Source: Favolaschia claudopus | Taxonomy: Eukaryota; Basidiomycota; Agaricomycetes; Agaricales; Mycenaceae | Reading direction: 5' to 3' | Assembly (NCBI GenBank): GCA_037176885.1 | Contig: JAWWNJ010000080.1 | Location: 558,001 to 622,000 of the forward strand | DNA: 64,000 nt | Shown: positions 1-11,164 of the stretch, in pieces | Position numbering within the stretch: the stretch's first letter is position 1 | How the letters are laid out: every line of letters begins with the position of its first letter | Notes under the pieces: generated by a model | The model's input: the letters and a program-made list of their open reading frames with translations, nothing else | What the model was told of the DNA's origin: nothing | The model's database searches: none | Made by a program: the position numbers and the translations under genes

Positions 1-17
1 TGCATCGCAAACAGGCT
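1..17. repeat. End of an A-family MITE cut by the window edge
   Basis: These bases match the terminal 17 bases of the element at 126-336, in the opposite orientation, and are followed by AAT, the target triplet used by this family. The rest of the copy lies outside the window. Bases 18-122, between this end and the next copy, show nothing recognisable. Confidence 0.55.
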
Positions 18-125
18 AATATTGACGCGCCGGTACGTGTTGAACACCTTCAGATACATTGCCACATACCTCACTGCCATCCAGAAGGTGGAAAACACGC
101 TGAATGAACTTGAAGACGCGTTAAT

Positions 126-336
126 AGCCTGTTTGCGATGCAGCCATTGAATGGCTAATGGCTACGCAAGTGTCCAGATTCCGGCGTACTGGCAGTAGCT
201 ACGCACGGTCTGAGCATCCAAATTTCATTCCAAGTAGCTCTTCTTGACTTCGACATGCAAGTGTATCCCATCAAACTTTCCTAATGCGGAAATCGGTAGC
301 CATTCAATGGCTCCAATGGCTCTTCGCAAACCCTCT
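126..336. mobile_element. MITE family A, copy 1 (3-bp AAT target duplication)
   Basis: Imperfect terminal inverted repeats begin AGCCTGTTTGCGA on the left and AGAGGGTTTGCGA on the right when read inward. Each arm continues into a short AGCCATTG/CAATGGCT fold-back. AAT flanks both ends (123-125 and 337-339). A 5'-truncated relative lies at 44565-44716. No coding capacity is seen. A 3-bp duplication fits a PIF/Harbinger-like mobiliser better than hAT or Tc1, but no such transposase is present in the window. Confidence 0.7.
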
Positions 337-589
337 AATCAACACAATTCACGCGTTTGACGCGTCGAGTGATGACCCAGCCTTGTCAGATCCATTTACC
401 GCATCCCTCCATGCATTTTTTGTTCCTGGCTCGCCTGAATCTATCCATGGCGCGCCGGCAGCGCGTCAGTTCCTCTAGAAACTTCCCAAACTGCCGAAGC
501 CGACAGTGGAAGAAGTTGATGATGAAGATGACTTGTGCTTGGACTCGGATTCCGATATCGATGATCATCAATCGACACACACCTTTCCT

Positions 590-1873
590 GCTCCTCGGCA
601 AAAGTCACCGCCATTCCCCGGACAAGCCTGCAGATGGTACGCTCGATGATCCCCGAGACTTTCTGGATGTACCCGAGGATGAAGACCTCTTGGCGACATC
701 GACCAGTTTTGATGACAGTTATCCACGCCCTTGTGCTCCCCGGTCTTTTCTAGACCGGGTTAATGAACAGGCTATGCGCCCCGGAGTACACCGTCGAGCC
801 CCAGATCTTGGACTGCATTGGAATGCCTTCAGAAATTTTTGCGTGGAGAACTTCGTGGCACAGGCCTCTTCGGACTTCGCGGAGTCGGCTATAAAGATCC
901 AAACATCAGTCCGTTCACCCGCAACCGGCTCATAAGTATAAGAACCATGCTCAATTTCTATGTTACTCCCGGCATTAGCACCTATGCTCAATGGGGGGAG
1001 TCAGCCAAATTAGCAGCTTGCGGGCTCGGGCGAGGGCCACATTGTGCTCGGGTTTTAGCTGCCTTATCACGGCAATTCATTCTTGATCGCGAAGTTCTGG
1101 ATGTAAACCCCTACGGGGACTGGAAAGAGAGTATGCTAGCAGATGAAGATGATCTATGGCTTCATTTACAAGGTCTTGGGAACGAGATTACTGCCGATAA
1201 AATTGTGGAATACCTGAATGATTCAGCTGTGCGTGTAGAGCATGGGATTGTCAAGCCCGTGTCACTGACGACAGCACGCCGTTACCTCGACGAGTTGGGA
1301 TACAGGTGCAATTCAATTCGTTGGGGCATTATGTAATTATGTTGTTCTCATCATTCAAAAAGAGCTGCCAAGAAAGGGCAGTACTGTAGCCTTGTGTATG
1401 GGTGAAACGGACTTTCGAGCGTGACCTGAAACGCAAGGCGTGAAACCAGAAACGACCTGGGAGTTACGCGTGACACCTCAACAACTTTGAAACGGCTGCA
1501 AGAAACAGCTTCAAAATAGTGGCTAGAAACGACAGTTCTCGAGGTAAATATTGATTTCGAGCTTACAATGACTGCCAGGACCTTCTTATCTGGGTAGAAA
1601 TTAACTTGAAGCTAGGATTCAAAGGCAAATTTGTCAGTCCCGACCGTCCCACTGTCAAATACAGGCCAGAAATTCAGCCAGGAGCATTGCTTTGGAATCC
1701 AGAAGAAAATTCGAGCAGCAAAAAATAAATTCAGCAGCAAAATTGGATTTCTGTGTCACGCACCTTTCAGCCCTGCGTTTCGCGTGACGGTTGAAACGAA
1801 ACGGAGCGTTATGTTTCACCCATACACAAGGCTACAGTATGTTGACGGACATGAGCGTCCCGACGTTGTCTAG
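590..1873 (+). pseudogene. Decayed DDE-type transposase (YVDGHER family), MITE-interrupted
   Basis: The translation around 1020-1335 contains a transposase-like N-terminal region with motifs such as PHCARVL, ILDREVL, NPYGDW and TARRYLDELGYR. The downstream piece at 1838-1873 reads YVDGHERPDVV, a signature I associate with a large basidiomycete family of DDE endonuclease-like hypothetical proteins. MITE B1 sits between them, and the two parts join in the same frame when it is removed (KGQ then YVDGHER). The relic also has an in-frame TAA just after GIM near 1334 and a TAG right after PDVV, where the family continues towards its catalytic core. No DDE residues are left. The 5' limit is uncertain because the frame shifts near 800-950. 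The family assignment rests on remembered motifs. Confidence 0.55.
1384..1837. mobile_element. MITE family B, copy 1 (TA target)
   Basis: The ends are CTGTAGCCTTGTGTATGGG and its inverted repeat. TA flanks both sides (1382-1383 and 1838-1839). Removing the element plus one TA rejoins the transposase reading frame. Related copies lie at 41907-42483 and 44289-44897. The TA duplication and CTGTAGC end suggest a Tc1/mariner-mobilised, Stowaway-like MITE. Confidence 0.88.
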
Positions 1874-2209
1874 GCCACTTGTCTGTTTGTTCGTTGCCAG
1901 CGTTCAGTGATGTAATAGAACATCTCAGAATAATGCAGAAGGATTTTGAAGTGGTGGTGCGGAACAAGAGCGCGCTTTTGTCGAATTACGCAAAATCACA
2001 AGTGACAAAGTTATGCTCAGTCTACGAGCTGTACTGAATCTTCCTGGCTGACATGACCAGTGCATGAGATGTCAGTAGATGCCAAAGATTATGTTCGTAA
2101 AAAATTCACCACAAGAAACTACAGTCGAAGCCAAGGAGGAATCGGCATTCGAAAATCGGATATCGGGTCGACTTTTTCTTTAAGGGCTTGGGCTGACCCC
2201 CTCCCCTCC
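1874..2209. other. Unassigned stretch
   Basis: This may be further remnant of the transposase relic, but no family motif is readable. Only small open frames occur. Confidence 0.4.
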
Positions 2210-2211
2210 TA

Positions 2212-2579
2212 CAGTTGCGGCGAAATTAAATGCATTACCATAAAAGGAAATTATCACCATTTTCATCCCCTCTGGCTTGGAAGCGCCCGTAGAAGGCTCG
2301 ATATAGCTTCATAATACGATGGCAGGTCTGTAAGTGCAGTATGCAATTATGAAGTAGGTCGTTTGCATCACAATTGAGCGAGAATGGTGCAATAAGCTGT
2401 TATCTAAATCGACCAATCGGAGCCCAGACTAACTTTCCCATGGATCATTTTCACTGCCAAAACATCTGAATTGGCGACACCAATGTGGACCTTGCGATGA
2501 CTCGGCCGCGTTGCCCTGTCCAGAGCTGATTTACCAGAAGTTTCCTTTTATGGTAATGCATTTAATTTCGCCGCAACTG
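2212..2579. mobile_element. MITE family C, copy 1 (TA target)
   Basis: The terminal inverted repeats are about 40 bp, beginning CAGTTGCGGCGAAATTAAAT, and are flanked by TA at 2210-2211 and 2580-2581. A second full copy lies at 61429-61787. There is no coding capacity. Confidence 0.9.
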
Positions 2580-2631
2580 TATATAGGGTAATGATTCCCC
2601 ACTGCTGTCATCAAGCCGTCCTGCCGGACCC

Positions 2632-3203
2632 AGGACCCCCGACAACCACCTATGATGCCTGCCCGCGAAATTTTCAGTTCGGATAAAACATGCCCAAAAT
2701 TCGCGCGCACCCTGCCCGAATTCGGATGAGAAATCAACTTTTTGGCTGCCAAGCCTGGTCAAAAATTCGGATAAAGCATGGGTGGTTGCCGACAGGCCTG
2801 GCCGAGGTTCGGATAACCTGGGCTGCCGACGGCTTGGATGAGGATCTGCGGCTGGCCATTGACGAAATTCGGGTCAGTTGTCAACCAAATCATGGTAAAT
2901 CAGTGAAATCTCATAATGGCATCGACCTTTTCAGGCAGTTTCGAGAATATATGAGACGCAACGCTTCGGCAGGGCCAATGCCTGGCGGAGCCTATACCCG
3001 AGTTAAAGGAAGCATTTTCACCATCACCGAGAACCGAAGGAGCATCTGCAAGGTCGTCCCAGCCGTAGGAGCAAAATTTCGATCGACCTCCTGGGAGGCC
3101 TGGTGCCAATTCGGATAAGAAATGCCCAATTTGGGGTCCGGATAAGATGTCCCAAATTCCGGATTTTCCGGGGCAGGCATCATAGGTGGTTGTCGGGGGT
3201 CCT
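2632..3203. mobile_element. MITE family D, copy 1, with internal TTCGGATAA repeats
   Basis: The terminal inverted repeats begin AGGACCCCCGACAACCACCT, with about 33 bp matching on the two sides. The interior carries several copies of a TTCGGATAA-like motif (near 2683, 2765, 2810, 3110 and 3138). Detached ends occur at 10912-10995 and 11596-11720. I see no clean target duplication. The element abuts the 5' fragment of the DUF6729-like gene. Confidence 0.75.
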
Positions 3204-3205
3204 GG

Positions 3206-3318
3206 CGACCGCCGAACCCAAATAAGCAACCAAAACTTATTCAGCCGGCCAAAGCACCCAAGCCGAGGAGAAGTTTCGGGGAACCTCTTCGGTGGGCTTC
3301 TGGTCATCGACTTGCAGT
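3206..3318 (+). pseudogene. DUF6729-like gene, 5' fragment upstream of the hAT insertion
   Basis: The frame ending at the hAT target site is open back to the MITE D boundary at 3203. It encodes a basic, proline-rich stretch (PPNPNKQPK, KAPKPRRSFGEP). The codons at the target site (CTT GCA GTC) continue in phase into the open frame that resumes at 9576. I infer that this is the N-terminal part of the gene described at 9576-10911. Its true start is lost, probably displaced by MITE D. Confidence 0.6.
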
Positions 3319-3577
3319 TAATGTTGTCGTGACTCGCAAGTCGAGTCTAGACTCGACGAGTCGGCTTGAGTTGAAGAATCGACTCGACTCGACTCGACTT
3401 GCGGTTGATTGAGTCACTCCGAGTTCCTTGTGGTCTGCGAAGTCTATGGAGTCTGAGCACATAGTATAAGAGGGTAGCTATAGAACAATGGTAGAGCATA
3501 CGGGTACACGTTGCATAGGAGAGAACAAAGAGAAACACGTATAAAAGCATAGTGATCAGTATAACGGCAGCCATCAA

Positions 3578-6500
3578 ATATCCTCGGGCATTCCCTCGCC
3601 CCAGCCGCTGTCGGCAAGCTCAAAGCTGTCTCGGATCTCTCGACGAGCAGCTGATTTCTGTGTCGGGTCGATAGAGGCAGCAAGTTCTCGGAGCCAATCT
3701 TCGTTGTCATCCGGGGCTGCTTCCGCTGCCCAGCCTGAGGTGAAATTGAGGCGGGATTTTTTGAAGTTAAGCATTTGCAAAGCTTCCATGAGTATCGGAC
3801 TAATACGATTGCGCCGTCTGCTGTCTGTCTGAGCCGATGATGAGAAAACTCTCTCGGATGGTACTGATGTGGCCTGAATTGGTGCATAGTCCAGAAAGAG
3901 TTGGTAAATATTCGGCCATACAGTGCGTCCATGGTTCTAAAACAATATTAATTAATGTGCTAAAAGATAACTTCAGAAGCATACCGCCCAAAAACCAAGC
4001 ATATCTGTCGTTGCACGAGCGGAGATTTCGCTGTTGACATAGTGCGTGAACTCTTGTTCGACAGAGCGAGTGGATGTCGCAGCAGCACGAGAACTGCCGG
4101 CAGCGGCAGAGAACTCCAGAGATTGTGTGGTGTTACGATATCGGCCTGCTACACGCGCTATCTTGGTGGTAGTAGGAGCTGCCGGTGTGTTTGATCGAGA
4201 TCGCGATCGAGAGTGAGGCCGGGATGCTGGATGGGAGTCGGATCCGGAATCCGCTGGTGAGCTTGAGCCGGAGTCCGCAGCGTCGGGATACAATTGAAGC
4301 TTTCAGAGCGGAGATAAATAAGATATTTGCCTGTCACCGAAAGCAATTGAGAATGACGAACCTTCGCAATAACAATTCGTTTTGCCTCATCCCGTTCCTC
4401 GGAAGTCCAGTTCTTCTTGATCCACTCAAACCGAATACAGGGATTGATAACTGTCAAAAAGTGAGCAATTATTGAAAGAGGTATCGGCACGTACACATCG
4501 CAATTATATATGCATCAGTGTCATCCCTGCGCCCATAGTACTTATTAGCAATTGCTAGCCCAGGGTCGATGAATTTCTTAATGTTCTCGCTCTGTAAATC
4601 AACATCGTTTCGCATCGCCTTCCAATTCTGCATGAAAACCTCAAAAGCAGGGATAGCACCTGCCAAGATCGGCATATTCTCAGCAGACATCGCTTTTTGA
4701 ACACTATGTGGCTGCTAAAACAGAAGTGAGTTTAACACGCCCAACTTCCAAATGATCGGCCGAGTATCAACTCCATCAACTCAGGTCGTTCCCAGTGGTG
4801 TGCCTCCAACTTGTGGCGCATCCGGGACGCGTGCCAGTTTTTGCCGAAAAAACTGATTATCGGCTGCAAAAAACATTTAGTTGAGCTTGAATGACATGAG
4901 ATTGATCAACTCACATCTTGTAGATACCGAAGACGCCGCAGCATAAAGAAAACCGAGTCCCAACGAGTTCTCACATCAGGCAGTACAGTAACCAATGCCA
5001 GCTGGCGCGGCGGATCTCCATCCTGGGGCGACAGCCAGTGCCCATCCCGGTTCCCATCATAAATAATCTCTTGAAGCTCATCGCGCCGCTGGCCAGATTT
5101 ACGCAGTGTTCCTTCTTAAGGCCTTATTAAGGGCACCTCCGAAGGCTAAGGCCTTAATGGCCTTAATAAGGTTATTAAGGGCTCCATATTAAGGGGCCTT
5201 AGGATGAAAAATGCAAATTTTTCCGGGCTTTTTTAGAAGCATTTTTCGGGGAGTTCCAAGCGGTTTTGCTTCTTATGGCTGGCTCCAGCTGAGTTTTGGC
5301 TGAACTTGATGTTTGTGGACCAAAATTGCTCCCGCCAGGGCAATGCAGGTAGCCGAGCTGAGGGCTTGACCCATGTTCCGACGCGGCCTTCAGCAGAATC
5401 AAGGGAACCTGCCGGACACTGCCGTTGGGAATCCCTTTGACAATGCTGCGGGCCTTTGGCAGCTGCCAACCAAGCTGCCGAACCTGCCAAAGGTAGCCGA
5501 GAAGGTGACGTAATCCAAGGTAAGGCTTAATTAAGGGTTAAGATGGATCCAGCTTCATGTTAACCCTTAGCATTAACTTGAAATTAAGGGTTAATTTATT
5601 CTAAGGCTTAACCCTTAGGAGGAACACTGGATTTACGAATGAACGCGACAGTTTTCCGCGCCCGACGAATTGGACCCGCCTTGCGAGTTGTGCGAGTGCG
5701 ACGAGGATGAACTCGACCACGGGCCCGGGGGGCATCGGAGTCTTCTTCTTCGGTTTCCGTAGCTTCCGATGTAGCCGTGTCTGAGAAATACGGATCGTTG
5801 TCGTCTTTCTCCATGGCTTTGATGGACGCTTGAACACACAGGTTAATGACGTGTGCAAAGCAACGAATATAATTTTGCTTCGCATCGATCAGGACACCCG
5901 CGTCAAGAAGCAATTTAGCAAGTGCTGTCATTGTTGAAGCATTGTTTGACGCATTATCCAAAGTAAAGTGCCCAATCTTTATGCGGTCAGTACGCAGACG
6001 TAATATAACAATCATGATTCACCTTCTCCAATATACCGGCATTGTCCAAGATATCAAATAAAATTCGCGCCAGTCGATGCCCGCTGTGTGCACCACGAAC
6101 CCGTCGAAATGCCAGCAATGCCTGGCGAAGAACAATCTGCTGATCAGGAGGTTTTTCCGCAAGCCAATGGGCAGTAACAGCAAGATATGGATGCAAGCCC
6201 TGACTGCTCCAAATGTCGGCGGTGAAACTAATTTTTCCGAGCGATGCCTAGAGAGTTGATTAAAATTAGACTTAAAGCCGAAAGCCTGACATTGCGCACC
6301 TGAAGAGCAGATTTGAGCTCGACATAATAGAGTTGCCATGTGTCGATAATGGTGTCCCTGAGAAGCGTGCGATGCGGGATGTCCTCATCATTGAGGGTCT
6401 CGCGCAACTGGAGTAAAAGGTCTCGAAAGTCCCGATTCTCTATAAGATTGATCGACTTGAAAGCTATTAATGAGACGCCATAATCAGAGTGAATGACACG

Positions 6501-7851
6501 CACTAGATCATTCCCAACGATAACCTTTATCAGCTGCTGAGTGAACCCTGCTGGGGAGAAAGGAATTCTCTGCATTGCAACAGCACGCTCCTCGAGTCGC
6601 AGTCTCAGCCGTTCTGAGGGGAGTTTGTTGGTTAAGCCGTGCTTTGTGATAATCCCGAGATACTCAGGCGTGTGAGCTGCAATATTCAGAGTGAGTAAAA
6701 GCGGAAGCAGTGATCCTGAGACAATACCTTCAAGATGTTTCCGCCGTGTTGTGACACTAGAGCCACCCGCATACACCTTTCTACAATCGAGTCAGTTTCC
6801 CTCTTCAATATTGTTGAAAGCCGTGTGTACTCACGGGCAAATGCGACACTTCCAAGTCAAGTCTGTGGTACTTCGACCATAAAAGTACTTGCAATCAGCC
6901 GTATCGTCGGTCTTCATGTGCACAAGGCTATCTTCATTCAACCAAGTATACCCTTCGGCATCCACCGTTGAATGGTTGAGAGGGTTCTCTCGGCGGCGCC
7001 GCGTGGGAGGAGGAGCAGCAGTAGGGGGAACAGCAGTAGCCGTTATTCGTGGTATAGGTGCATAGCGCGAAGGGTGGGAGGCAGCCGGTGCAGGCCGATT
7101 CACAGGCCCAGGTTCATCAAAACCCGAAGACTCGTCGTCGTCGTCAGAATTGAGACTAAACTCGGGGCTCACCAGGCCAGAAGACACGGAAGCACGACCA
7201 GGGGCCCTAGCAAGTGGTCGGCGCACAGCAAGAACTGAAAATTCGGGGTCCGAGTCGTTGAAAACTGGTTGTCGAAGACCCGGGCTCGCAATTGCGGACC
7301 GATTTCCAAGCTCAGTCAGCAAACGATCGGCTACCCGTCGAGCCGGAGTCTGAGCAGGACGGCCTTGTGGCGGATGATATGACATTGGACTTGATTGAGT
7401 CCCTGCCACGGTTGGCTGTTGTGGGATAAGATACACTGACACATTCAATTCCAAAAAAACATACCGTCTCAGGAATGATCCCAAGCATTGAAGGCGGCCC
7501 TGGTGAAGATTAACTCGAAGTCAGCATTTAGAAGTAGCAATAATCTGTTTCAATATTCGTACCAGACGACGGTGCCCGTGTAGAATGAGGTGTTGGCCGT
7601 GGAGGACCCGTTGTCACTGTTGGTTGGTGAGTTCGTGAGTGAGCGACAAGAGTTTAAACGATGGTACATGTTCGGCTCTGATTTTGTTGTCCAGAACTCC
7701 CAGCTCGAGTCGTCCTTGAGGCACCAGCAGCACCAGAATCTGCCCCTACAGGCTGGGAGGCAATGCGCCTGGACCGACTAGAGGCTGCAGGAGGATCATC
7801 AACTGAAGTGTTATTCGAGTCCTTGCCGCTTCTGAGAGTGGCTGGGGGCAT
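3578..7851 (-). pseudogene. hAT superfamily transposase with BED zinc finger, broken by a MITE
   Basis: The start is the ATG at 7851 (MPPATLRSG), followed by several exons with short introns. A BED finger follows: C-x2-C in TWKCRICP, then HLEAH after an intron is removed. The RNase H-like core is recognisable from IPFSPAGFTQQL and DIPHRTLLRD through TADIWS-like and LHPYLAVTAHWLA segments to IGHFTLDNASNN and IRCFAHVINL. C-terminal hAT dimerisation motifs are present: LAGAIPAFEVF, FIDPGLAIANKYYG, EWIKKNW, SVEQEF, then LFLDYAPIQATSVPSERVFS after an intron at about 3937-3984. MITE E1 (5104-5630) interrupts the exon encoding FIRKSGQRRDEL, and removing it with one 8-bp target copy restores that frame. 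Apart from the MITE I saw no clear nonsense mutation, but not every splice was verified. The gene could therefore have been active until recently. Confidence 0.88.
5104..5630. mobile_element. MITE family E, copy 1 (8-bp target duplication)
   Basis: The ends are CAGTGTTCCTTCTTAAGG and an inverted match (CAGTGTTCCTCCTAAGGG). GATTTACG is duplicated at 5096-5103 and 5631-5638. The body is rich in AAGGCCTTAATAAGG and AACCCTTAA motifs. The 8-bp duplication marks it as hAT-mobilised. It lies in a coding exon of the hAT transposase. A rearranged relative lies at 57983-58605. Confidence 0.92.
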
Positions 7852-8737
7852 CGAGTCGCTGAACACGACACAAAACAGAGTTGTGCTTGGTATTTGAATG
7901 AAGCCGAATTGAAAACCTCAATTGTATACTGTTTCTGTATGTGAATTCAACAGCGAGAAGATTTAATTGTAGGAGCCACTCACAAGCAGTAGAGTCAACT
8001 GCTACAGGCAACGATTGGCTGGTATTTTTCTGTTCTCTATCCGAAGCCTAGTCAGTAGATGCGGAATAATTAGTAAGGCAGCTGTGTTTAATGTCGGTCG
8101 AGTCTTTATATAGTTCGCGAGAGCAGGTGAACAAAACAAGACAATTTACCCAAAGAAACTGCGAAATTACATGTTGGATGCGCAAAGGCTGAATTTATGA
8201 ACACATTTCCGAACAGGCGCATCTCAGGGCACTCGGCAAGCTGCCAGAAATGAGTAATTACCCCAAGGAAAGCACGAAATTAAGTGTTTGACGTGCGGAA
8301 TCTGACTTCGTCAGGATCTTCTGGAATCTGAGCAGCCGAAGTTCGGGGGAAAATGACAGAGTGAAAAAAATAAAGCAATTTGGAAGCGGTAATGACTGGC
8401 TAGACTTCAATCCCGGAAGCTTTAGAGTTGGTGAACAGGGATGAATGCGGCGAAACCAAGGCAGAATCAGGCACTGAGAGATGAGACCAAGGGCGCCGAA
8501 GATAATGAAAAGATGCTTCCATTCGGCTTGTAAGTAGCATATAGACATACTGTGCAGGTTGCAACGCTACCAAGAGCTTTCCAATTGTAAACCGAGCGCA
8601 CACAACCAGTTGCCGAGAACTTCGATGCGAGCACCGCCAGTACCATACATTGTGGTGGACAATGCGGTGAGTTCCGTTGAAGTACAGATTTGAAACCCAG
8701 TCTTATTCTTCTGTCGTAGTGTTCCTCCCGGAGATTT
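7852..8737. other. Intergenic region between the two hAT-borne genes
   Basis: This stretch separates the divergent start codons of the transposase (minus) and the accessory gene (plus), so it should contain both promoters. No further gene is convincing. The open frames seen here are short and show no family motif. Confidence 0.5.
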
Positions 8738-9264
8738 ATGAGTACCATACCAAAGCTACCGCCCCTCAGCGCCTCATTCGAATACTGGCTCCGTCGAAGA
8801 TCTGTGGGGCGGAACCTACAGCCAAACATACAACGGCTCCTTAGTCTCGTATTGGCCGTCGATAAGCGCCTCCTAGATGAGATTGCTGTGGTCGAAGTCT
8901 CCACCGACCAGATTCAGTTGATGAGGGAGAGTGCGGAGCTCCAGATTGACGTAAGTTTGCCCTCAGCACTGATCGCAAACAATGACATCACTCACATCAA
9001 ACACAGCAACTCTGCGACAGTCTACATCGTCTCCTCGCTCAGCGCGCCGCTTTTGAAGCAGCTTCCCGTGCTTCTACGACTTCTTGGACCACTCACCACC
9101 CGCCTTCAGCTTCAACAAATCTCTCTTGTCATATCTGGTCGCCTCCCTCTGGGAAGGCAATGTACTACGCCTACTGCATAACATATACCACAAACCATGG
9201 CCTCGAGGACTCCGATTCCGAGTCTGAGGACATCCCGGATCTCGTTGAAGCAGAATATTGGTAG
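8738..9264 (+). CDS. Accessory protein gene carried inside the hAT element
   Basis: Two exons, 8738-8950 and 9007-9264, flank a 56-nt intron with GTAAGT at its start and CACAG at its end. The exon lengths (213 and 258) keep phase and give 156 residues ending AEYW. I do not recognise the family. The N-terminal half is helical and probably coiled-coil (LQPNIQRLLSLVLAVDKRLL, then LRQ-rich helices across the splice junction). The C-terminus is acidic (EDSDSESEDIPDL). The gene lies between the subterminal repeats of the hAT element and is divergent from the transposase, so it moves with it. Whether it aids transposition or is captured host sequence cannot be told. The gene model is inferred from splice signals and phase. 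Confidence 0.55.
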
Positions 9265-9575
9265 CAAATCCCTTTGTTTCACCGTATTTCATCGTCCAAT
9301 CAGTTTTCTTCCCGTCAATCCGGATTCAGTACCAGTAACCAATTTTAAACGTGTCTGAACACTTTCAATCGACCGCAAACAAAGTTCTTTACACTATTAC
9401 AAGATATTCATTATTTATCCCGACTTGAGTCTACTCAAGTGACTTCAAGTCGACTCACGCTGAACTCGAGTCCGGTGAAGTCAGACTTAGTAAGCCGACT
9501 TGACTCGACTCCTGTCGACTTGAGTAAGTCGACTTGGGAGACTTGAGTCCAAGTCGCGGTAACATTACTTGCAGT

Positions 9576-10911
9576 CGGCGCGACACCCCCAGCATTTTTT
9601 CAGCCCTATAATTCACATTCTTGTGTGATTGCCAGTAGCTCTGCAATCATTCCTCCACAATCTTCGTCTGTCGGCTCCGGCATTACAAGCGGCAACACTG
9701 CACTTTCATCTACTACAGCATTCTACTCGCAGGCACCATTGACAGTTCCAGACCAGTCTACAGATCGTATGTGATTTCAAAATACTCTGTCTTCTGCATT
9801 TTAAGTGCTTGTCCCTTTAGCCGCCACCGGACTCGCTGCTGGGCAGTGGAAACAGCTGAATTCCGAGCTTCAATTTATTGCCGAACATGACGAGCATGCT
9901 GATATCGCAGCCGGCGATCGGCAAATCGACGACAGCCTCATAGATGAGGCTCTAGATTATCTGCAGCCCGATGGGAATGGTGCGGAATCCGAATCCGATG
10001 CCGCTGAAACTGGCACCGACTCCGAAATCCACAAACAACTTGTTGCGGTAAAAGCACGACTTGACAATGAGATAAAAACTCACCAAATGCCCCTTTGCTA
10101 TGTTCGGGGCGATTTTTTCGACCGCCCACCACATCCTGTCTTTGCTCTTCACAATTCTATGAAGGGCACTGGTCTCAATCCAAGAGACCTCTACCTGCGC
10201 GATGTATTTGTCTGGCTTCCTTACTTGCTTCCGGGATGCCCGAAGCGATTTATTTGTACTTGCGGTGCGGCACTTTCCCGAAACGGTGAGTTGCGGTTGA
10301 GAACTGTACTCCGTTCATTTCATTAAATTTTTATACGGTTCAATGACGATCCGATAGCGCGGCGTGTTCGTCATATTCCGAAAGACTTCTTTCTGTTCAC
10401 AAACCGGTTCATTTGTGATGGTCTGCGCTTGAATGAGCCAGGTTGCGGTACAAGTTGGCAGGGTACAGACCCGCATGTTTTAGCACAGCTCCCACGTCAA
10501 GTTCAAGTTGCATTTCCCGGTACGAATTTCTGTGACTGTTGTATTATCTTGGTCGACTAAATCAATTCACTCTTCAGCCTACATCTCACCTCGCGGTGCC
10601 ATTTCAAAGCTCATGGTTCGCCTCATGAGAAACAGCTTTTCTCATAGGCTTGGTGCTGCGCCATTTGCTGAAATGGTCGCCCAAGTTCAGTATCTTTCCC
10701 ATGCAGACAGTGAGCTCATCTACACTGCGGCTGCCAACTCCTATGGCCAAACGGGTCTTTCGTGTTTCTCTGCATTCGATGACCCGAATGGCTATGCTGG
10801 ATCTCCGCCATCTGCTCCCTCTCTGAAGGGTCTCTTCACGGACGTTATCTTGGCACACCGTATTTATATTGAGCGCGACACAGCAACAAAGCCGTTGACT
10901 ATAGCAAAAGC
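9576..10911 (+). pseudogene. DUF6729-like protein gene, 3' fragment
   Basis: The open frame resumes directly after the hAT target duplication. Introns are inferred at 9767-9820, 10286-10357 and about 10520-10577. The spliced protein has an acidic linker (ESESDAAETGTD), then FDRPPHPVFALHN, LYLRDVFVWLPYLLPGCPKR, paired cysteines (FICTCGAALS, then NEPGCGTSWQGTDPHVLAQL) and FPAYISPRGAISKLMVRLMR. This order (FxRxxFxWLPYLL, a Cys cluster, LPxxVxxxFPAYxSxRxxIxK) matches what I know of DUF6729 proteins, widespread in fungi and often transposon-associated. The frame runs into a truncated MITE D end at 10912, so the C-terminal part is missing. The hAT insertion upstream separates it from its N-terminus. 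It is therefore a pseudogene with at least two lesions. Confidence 0.6.
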
Positions 10912-10995
10912 AAATGCCCAATTTGGGGTCCGGATAAGATGTCCCAAATTCCGGATTTTCCGGGGCAGGCATCATAGGTGGTTGTCGGGGGTCCT
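10912..10995. repeat. MITE D, right-end fragment (84 bp)
   Basis: This is base-for-base the same as 3120-3203, the right end of MITE D1, and in the same orientation. It truncates the DUF6729-like gene. The two 84-bp segments therefore form direct repeats bracketing the gene and its hAT insertion. Confidence 0.85.
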
Positions 10996-11164
10996 CCGGA
11001 CCCGCGGTAAATCCCGATGCTCGCCCGTCCCGCGGTTTTCTGCGTGTTTGGGGATGCAAAAGGCATAACCCATGCTCGGTGCATGCTGATTTAGAATATA
11101 CAGTCATACCAGGACCTTTCCATCACCATCCACCCGGGTAACAGCTGTTTTGTCTCCATAGTGC

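Larger units (their letters stand above)
3319..9567. mobile_element. hAT transposon, 6.25 kb, with exact 8-bp target duplication
   Basis: CTTGCAGT occurs at 3311-3318 and 9568-9575, immediately outside imperfect inverted ends. The left end starts TAATGTTGTCGTGACTCGCA and the right end, read inward, TAATGTTACCGCGACTTGGA. Both termini carry arrays of CGACTCGACTTG-type subterminal motifs (3330-3410 and 9420-9550), as expected for transposase-binding repeats of hAT elements. Inside are a minus-strand BED-finger hAT transposase (3578-7851) and a divergent plus-strand gene (8738-9264). MITE E1 later landed in the transposase. The element splits a DUF6729-like gene. Confidence 0.93.

Noticed and set aside
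1321..1370. A 30-nt intron explaining the TAA near 1334
   Set aside because: It is well below the 47-63 nt intron size seen throughout the window. A nonsense mutation in a relic is simpler.
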